Positions 7,701 to 13,700 of a stretch of 18,326 bases of DNA are shown one piece after another. The translations under genes were made by a program, and so were the position numbers. The notes under the pieces were generated by a model. The model was not told the origin of the DNA. It worked only from the letters and a program-made list of their open reading frames with translations, and did not search any database. This DNA comes from DASPJR01 sp035628505 (GTDB lineage Bacteria > Planctomycetota > SZUA-567 > H5-PLA8), in the NCBI GenBank assembly GCA_035628505.1, contig DASPJR010000094.1:1-18326 (forward strand). Reading direction: 5' to 3'. Positions within the stretch are counted from its first letter, which is position 1. Each line of letters begins with the position of its first letter.

Positions 7701-10700
7701 GCAATGCGGCGGGCACCGATTCAAAGATCCTGGTGCTTAACATTTTACCCGCGGCGCCGGTTGTCAGCAGTTCGGCCAACGCGCAAGCGGTGCTCAACCA
7801 GGCCTTCGCGTACACGATTACGGCGACGAATAATCCGACATCGTATAACGCGTCGGGCCTACCGCTGGGCCTTTCGGTCAACCAGAACTCAGGACAGATC
7901 AGCGGAACGCCCACTCAGCTGGGCACGTTCAACGTAACAATTACCGCGACCAATGGAGGCGGAACCGGCTCGCTGAACCTGAATCTTTCCGTCATCCTGC
8001 CCAATGTGCCGGTGATCAGCAGTCCGGACGTGGCGACGGGTATCGTTAATGAACCGTTCAGTTTCACGATCACGGCCAACAACAGCCCGCTCGTTTATGG
8101 AGTCGAGCCGACTGCACTGCCAGTGGGGCTGCAACTTGACGATGCCACGGGTGTTATCTCCGGCGTGCCTGTGACGCCGACCGGCAACGCCACGACCTTC
8201 TCTGCTTCCAATCTAATCGGCCAGACGGGTCTGGTGGGACAGTCCGTAACGTTCGGGCTCAGCTCAGCCAATCCGGGAGTCACTCGCGTGATCGGCACGT
8301 TCCTGCCTGGATCTGGAACCATCGTGCTGACCGCGCCGCTCCCGGCCGTTCCGAATATCGGCGATTCGTTCACCACGCAGTCGCTCATCAGCGGTTCGGT
8401 CAATTCAGCCTCCGGTACGTCGGTGGCCGTACTGGGAACAATTGTTGCGCCGAGCGCCACCATTGACAGCATCAACGGAACGGTAAGCCCCAATCAGGGA
8501 AGGGTGACGGGAATCCAGGGCGGAATCACGCTGCAGGTCACCCACCCACAAGGCGTGTACAATGGCACGATCAACGGGCTGAACGGAGCGGTTGGCGCCA
8601 TGCCAACGGTCACAATTAATCCGTCCGCAACCCAGTTTGCCTCACAGCAGCTCAACACTACCAATGCTGTGAATAACTCACTGATCAATCACTTCGTGTT
8701 CGTGCTCTCGGGCCCGAATACCGGACAGGAACGCCAGATTACGGCGTTCACGAACACCGGCACAGAAGGCGTCGTCACCAACAATGCGTTCCCGCAGTCG
8801 TTGGTGCAAGGCGATACGTTCAGCATCCTGCCCGGATTCGACAGCCTTTACTCCAACAACTTGAGAAATGTCGCAGGCCTGATCGGCTCCACCTTCACGA
8901 TCCTGGACGGTCCGAATTCAGTTGCTCCTTCTACTCCCACCCGCCAGATCACGGGTATGACCACCAGCCCAACGCTGGGCTTCATCAACCTGTCGGCGCC
9001 GTATACCAACCGACTGGCGACAGGAAACCGTTTCCAGATCACACCGCCCACGACCATCGCCCTGCGCTCCGATCCGGGACTGGTCGGCGCCACGAGCCTG
9101 GAAGGTTCCAGCGTGACGATCACCAGCGGTGCCGCCGCCGGACAGACGCGCACGATCACAAATCTTGACACCACCACCGGCACCATCATTGTGAACGCGG
9201 CATTTACCGCTTCGCCGGCCGTAGGCGATACCTTCACAATTCAGGCATCGCGACAGAGCTTCACCTCAAGCTCCCTGACCAGTGAAAGCGGCCTGGTGGG
9301 CCGCACAATCACCATGACCAGTGGCGCGGCCAGCGGCCAGACGGCGACAGTCAATACTTTCGACGCGGCCAACGGAACGATCTCCTTTACCCCGGCATTC
9401 ACCGCGGCACCGGCGGTCAACGATACCTTCCGCTACTCGCCCTCCGCGACGCAGTTCACCTCAAGCTCCCTGATCGGAAACAGCGGTCTGGTCGGTCTGC
9501 CGCTACGCTTTACCAGTGGGGCCAACAATGGCACAAGCAGCACAATCACGGCCTTCGATCCGGTCACCGGGCGCCTCACGGTCAACCCGGCCTTTGGTGC
9601 AATTCCCTCCGATTCGCCGGGCGACACGTTTGTTATCGATCCCTCAACCACAACCTTCCGCTCGGTCGCGCTGATTGGCAGCATCGGCCTGGTGGGTAGC
9701 AATGTGACGATTGGAGCGAGCACGCAGCAGATCACGGGCTTCGATTCGACGTCCGGTCAGTTAACGACGACCGCCTTCCCCGTCGCACCGACTGCCGGCA
9801 CGACCTTCACGATTTCGCCGTCGAACAGCAGCTTTGCTTCAACGGCGCTGCGCACCCAGGTGCCTGCGCTGAACGTGGTGAACCAGCCGCTCTCAGTAAG
9901 CACCGCGCCGGTGGCCGGTTCAGGGACGATTTCAAGTGCCGGGACAGCCGTAACCGGCGTCGGCACGAACTTCACGGGCGAGTTCAATGCCGGTGATACA
10001 ATTATTGTTGGCGGCCAGAGCCAGACGGTTGCCTCCATCACCAGTGCAACGAGCCTGACAACGATTCAGCCGTTCTCGCCGGCCTTGCCGGTGGGCAGCA
10101 CCTTCCAGTACCGGCAGAACCGCTCTTCGACGGTGACTGGCTATGCAGGACTGGCCAGCTACGGCATGATCACCTTCACGGCGTTCAATCCGCCGTTGAC
10201 CCTGCAACCTGGCGATTCCTTCCAGATCGGTGCTTCGACCACGTCGATTACGTCGGCTTCACTGGCGGGCTTGTCCGGGCTGATTGGGCGCACCGTGACA
10301 ATGACCAGCGGCGCACTGAATGGCCAGTCGCAGAATATCACCGCGTTCGACAGCAGCGCCGGTACGATTACGGTCTCGCCGTCGTTCACCGCCGTTCCGG
10401 CCGTTGGCGATACTTTCCAGATCGTAACCACCATCAGTGATGTGGTCACCTCGCTGCCGGCTGTTTACAACCAGACGGCCACCAATGCCGCGGGAACTGG
10501 ACGCAAGACCCTGGCGCTGACCATCAGCAACCCGCCGCGGCCCAGCATTACCTCGCCGTTGACCGCCAATGGTGTTGTAGGCACGCCCTTCCGCTACGAC
10601 ATTGGGGCCAGCAATAATCCAACGTCCTTCCTGGCTCAGCTCAATCCGGCCGCGGCGCTGTCGACCATTGGACTGAATTTGATCACTCAGACCGGAAGCA

Positions 10701-13700
10701 TCAAAGACAATCCGCAAAAAGGCACCTTCACTGATACGGCGCTGATCGGCAGCAATCTGCCGCTGCCCGGGAAGGCGTTGCTGATGACCAGCGGCGCGGC
10801 CAATGGCCAGCTGCGCATCATCAGCGGCTTCGATAACTCGTCAGGAGCAATCGTGCTCAACTCGCCCCTGACTGTGCTCCCGGCGCTGAACGACACTTTC
10901 ACGATCGAAACGGGCGTGATTTCAGGCGTGCCGAATGCAGCCGGAACGTACAACGTCGATCTGAGCGCGTTTAATTCGAATCCGCAGAGTCCCGGAACGG
11001 CGCAGCTGGTGCTGACGGTTACCGACAGACAGCCGCCGGTGATCACCAGTCCGAATACGGCAACAGCTACGCAGAATGTTCCGTTCATCTACCAGATCAC
11101 GGCCACCAGTACGGCCACCGTTCCACCCCAGGCTGCGCCGGTGTTCACCGTGGCCGGTCTGCCTGCCGGCTTTGCTGTGGCATCACCCATCGCCCCGCTG
11201 GTCGGAACCCTCTCCGTTGGAAACTCAGTCACCCAGTTCACGACCAACAGCCTGACGGGGCTGGTCAATGCGGTCGGACTTGAATTGATCATGACCAGCG
11301 GCAATGCCAAGGGCAGCGTGCGAACCATCGCCGCTTACGATTCAACCACCAGCCCGCCGACGGTGCGAGTCTCATCGGCATTTACCGACCTGATCGGCAG
11401 TCAGGTAACGCCCGCGGCTGGAGACACATTTGAAATCCGCGGACTCATCCAGGGAACGCCGACCGTCACCGGAACTTTCTCGGTTACGTTGGGAGCCGAC
11501 AACGGAGTACCGCCGGCGGCATCGAAGACCCTGACACTGACGGTGCAGGGTCCGATCCCCCCGACAATTATCCTGCCGCCAAACGACACCACGCGCACGC
11601 CGCTGATGCCGACGATTTTCGGACAGGACGGCTCGACCTTCCCGTCCTTCCTGATCACCGCCACGGGAACGCAGGACATCCGCTTCAGCGCCTCGCCGCT
11701 GCCGGTCGGGTTGTTGCTGGACGACGTCAACGACGTGATTCTCGGCACGCCGTCGCAGCCGGGCGAGACGATCGTAACGATCACGCCCTATAACATCGCC
11801 ACTAACCCGACGGCACCGCCGCCAAGCAACAACACGATTCCCGGCAACGTGCTGGCCTCCAGCCGTGCACGGCAGCTGCGCATCGTGATCTCGCCGCAGC
11901 AGCCGATTATCCGCGACATCAATTCCACGAATACGGTAAATGGCGTTGTGGGCACGCCGATCGCCCTCGATCCGGTGGTATCGCCTCCGGCCGTGCCCAT
12001 CAATATTGCCGGAACGAAGCCCATCTCCGTTTCGGTCGACAACGCGCTGTTGGCCCAGATGGGACTATCAGCCTCCACCACGGATACGCCCACGGGCGTG
12101 CTGCTCTCGATCTCTGGAACCCCGAATGCGGCATCGGTCGGCTTTACCACGATCCGCGTATCGGCCACTAATTCGCAGACAGTCACGCCTGTGACGAAGG
12201 ACTTTTTCTTCAACATCGTCCCGGCGCGGCCAGTGATCACCAGCCCGCTGTCGGCCACGGGCACGGATGGCCAGCTCTTCACCTATACAGTGACGGCGAC
12301 CGGCACACCTCCGATCACAATCACGACCTCGGCGCTGCCGCCCGGTCTAACCTTCCAGGGAACGACCATCACCGGCCGGCCGCAGACCGCGGCGATCGGA
12401 TCGCACAATGTCACGCTGACCGCCTCGAACGCAAATGGCACGCAGTCAGACTCGAAGGTACTGGTGATCTCGATTGCACCGGCGCCCGCTCTCATCTCAA
12501 GCCCGCTGACCGCCACAGCCAGCGAAGGGGTGCCGTTCACCTACGCCATGACCGCGACGGGAACGCCGCCGTTCACCTTCTCTGCCTCGCCGATGCCTCC
12601 GGGCCTCAGCGTTCAGGGTGCCAATATTACCGGTACGCCGACAGCTGCAGGAACCTACAATATCGTCATCACCGCGAATAATGCTGTGGGCGGCGACTCA
12701 CGGCTGCTGGTCCTGACCGTGCAGCCGGCCGCGCCTGTGATCACCAGTTCGCTGAATGTCAGCGGCCTGGACGGCACGCCGTTCACCTACACAATCACCA
12801 CGACAGGCACGCAGCCCATGACGCTCTCAGCCGTTGGTCTGCCGCCGGGTCTGGGCTTGAGCGGGAATGTAATTTCCGGAACGCCGACACGTCCGGACCA
12901 GTACAATGTTCAGCTCAATGCCCTCAACGCGCAGGGATCGGACGTCAAGATCCTGGTGATCAACATCATTCCCGCTCAACCCGTGATCACCAGCGTTCCG
13001 CCCTTCACGGTGCGCGGCACGCCGGGTGTTCCGTTTACCTACCGCATTACTGCAACGGGCAGCCAGCCGATCGCCTTCGACGCCCTGCCCTTGCCGCCGG
13101 GCCTGACCTTCTCCGGCGACACCATCAGTGGAACGCCGACGGTGATCGGACAGACTGCTGTCACGCTGTTCGCCACAAACGCGCTGGGCCAGGATCAGAA
13201 GACGCTGGAAATCGACATCCTGTTCTCACCGCCGACAATCCTGCGCCCGCCGCCGGATAACGTCAGCGCCTACGATGGCGTGCCGTTCTCCTATCAGGTG
13301 GAAAGCGACGGCAGCCCGCCGCTGACCTTCTCGGTGGGAACCGGAGCGAGCGGATTGCCGAACGGACTGACGATTAATCCGAACACCGGATTGATCAGCG
13401 GCACGCCAAACACGGGCGGACCGTTCCCGCAGACGTTCGTCGTATCGATCTCCGCCAGCAACAACGTGCCTCCAGGCATCGACACCAAGCAACTGGCGAT
13501 TACCGTTGCAGCATCGGCGCCGATCATTTCAGGCCCGCTGCTGATTGAAGGCAAGGTGGGAGCGCCGCTGTCACAGGCGTTGAATGTGACGGGCACCGCG
13601 CCGTATACGTTCTCGATTACCCCCACTCTGCCGCCTGGACTGACGCTGAATACCACCACGGGTGTGATCAGCGGCACGCCAACGACGGCAACCTCAAATA

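Larger units (their letters stand above)
7997..11548 (+). repeat. Ig-like domains 4-6, each interrupted by inserted modules
   Basis: Domains open at residues 1089, 1933 and 2099 with the normal start (VPVISSP, RPSITSP, PPVITSP). Instead of closing after about 80 residues they are interrupted. Ig4 runs to VISGVPVTPTGN (about 1152) and then meets a run of modules. A closing strand and inter-domain linker, YNQTATNAAGTG...LALTIS, appear only just before residue 1933. Ig5 is interrupted by one module at 1997-2059 and resumes TGVISGVPNAAGTYNV. Ig6 is interrupted at 2165-2236 and resumes GLIQGTPTVTGTFSV. Domain boundaries are by eye. Confidence 0.7.
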
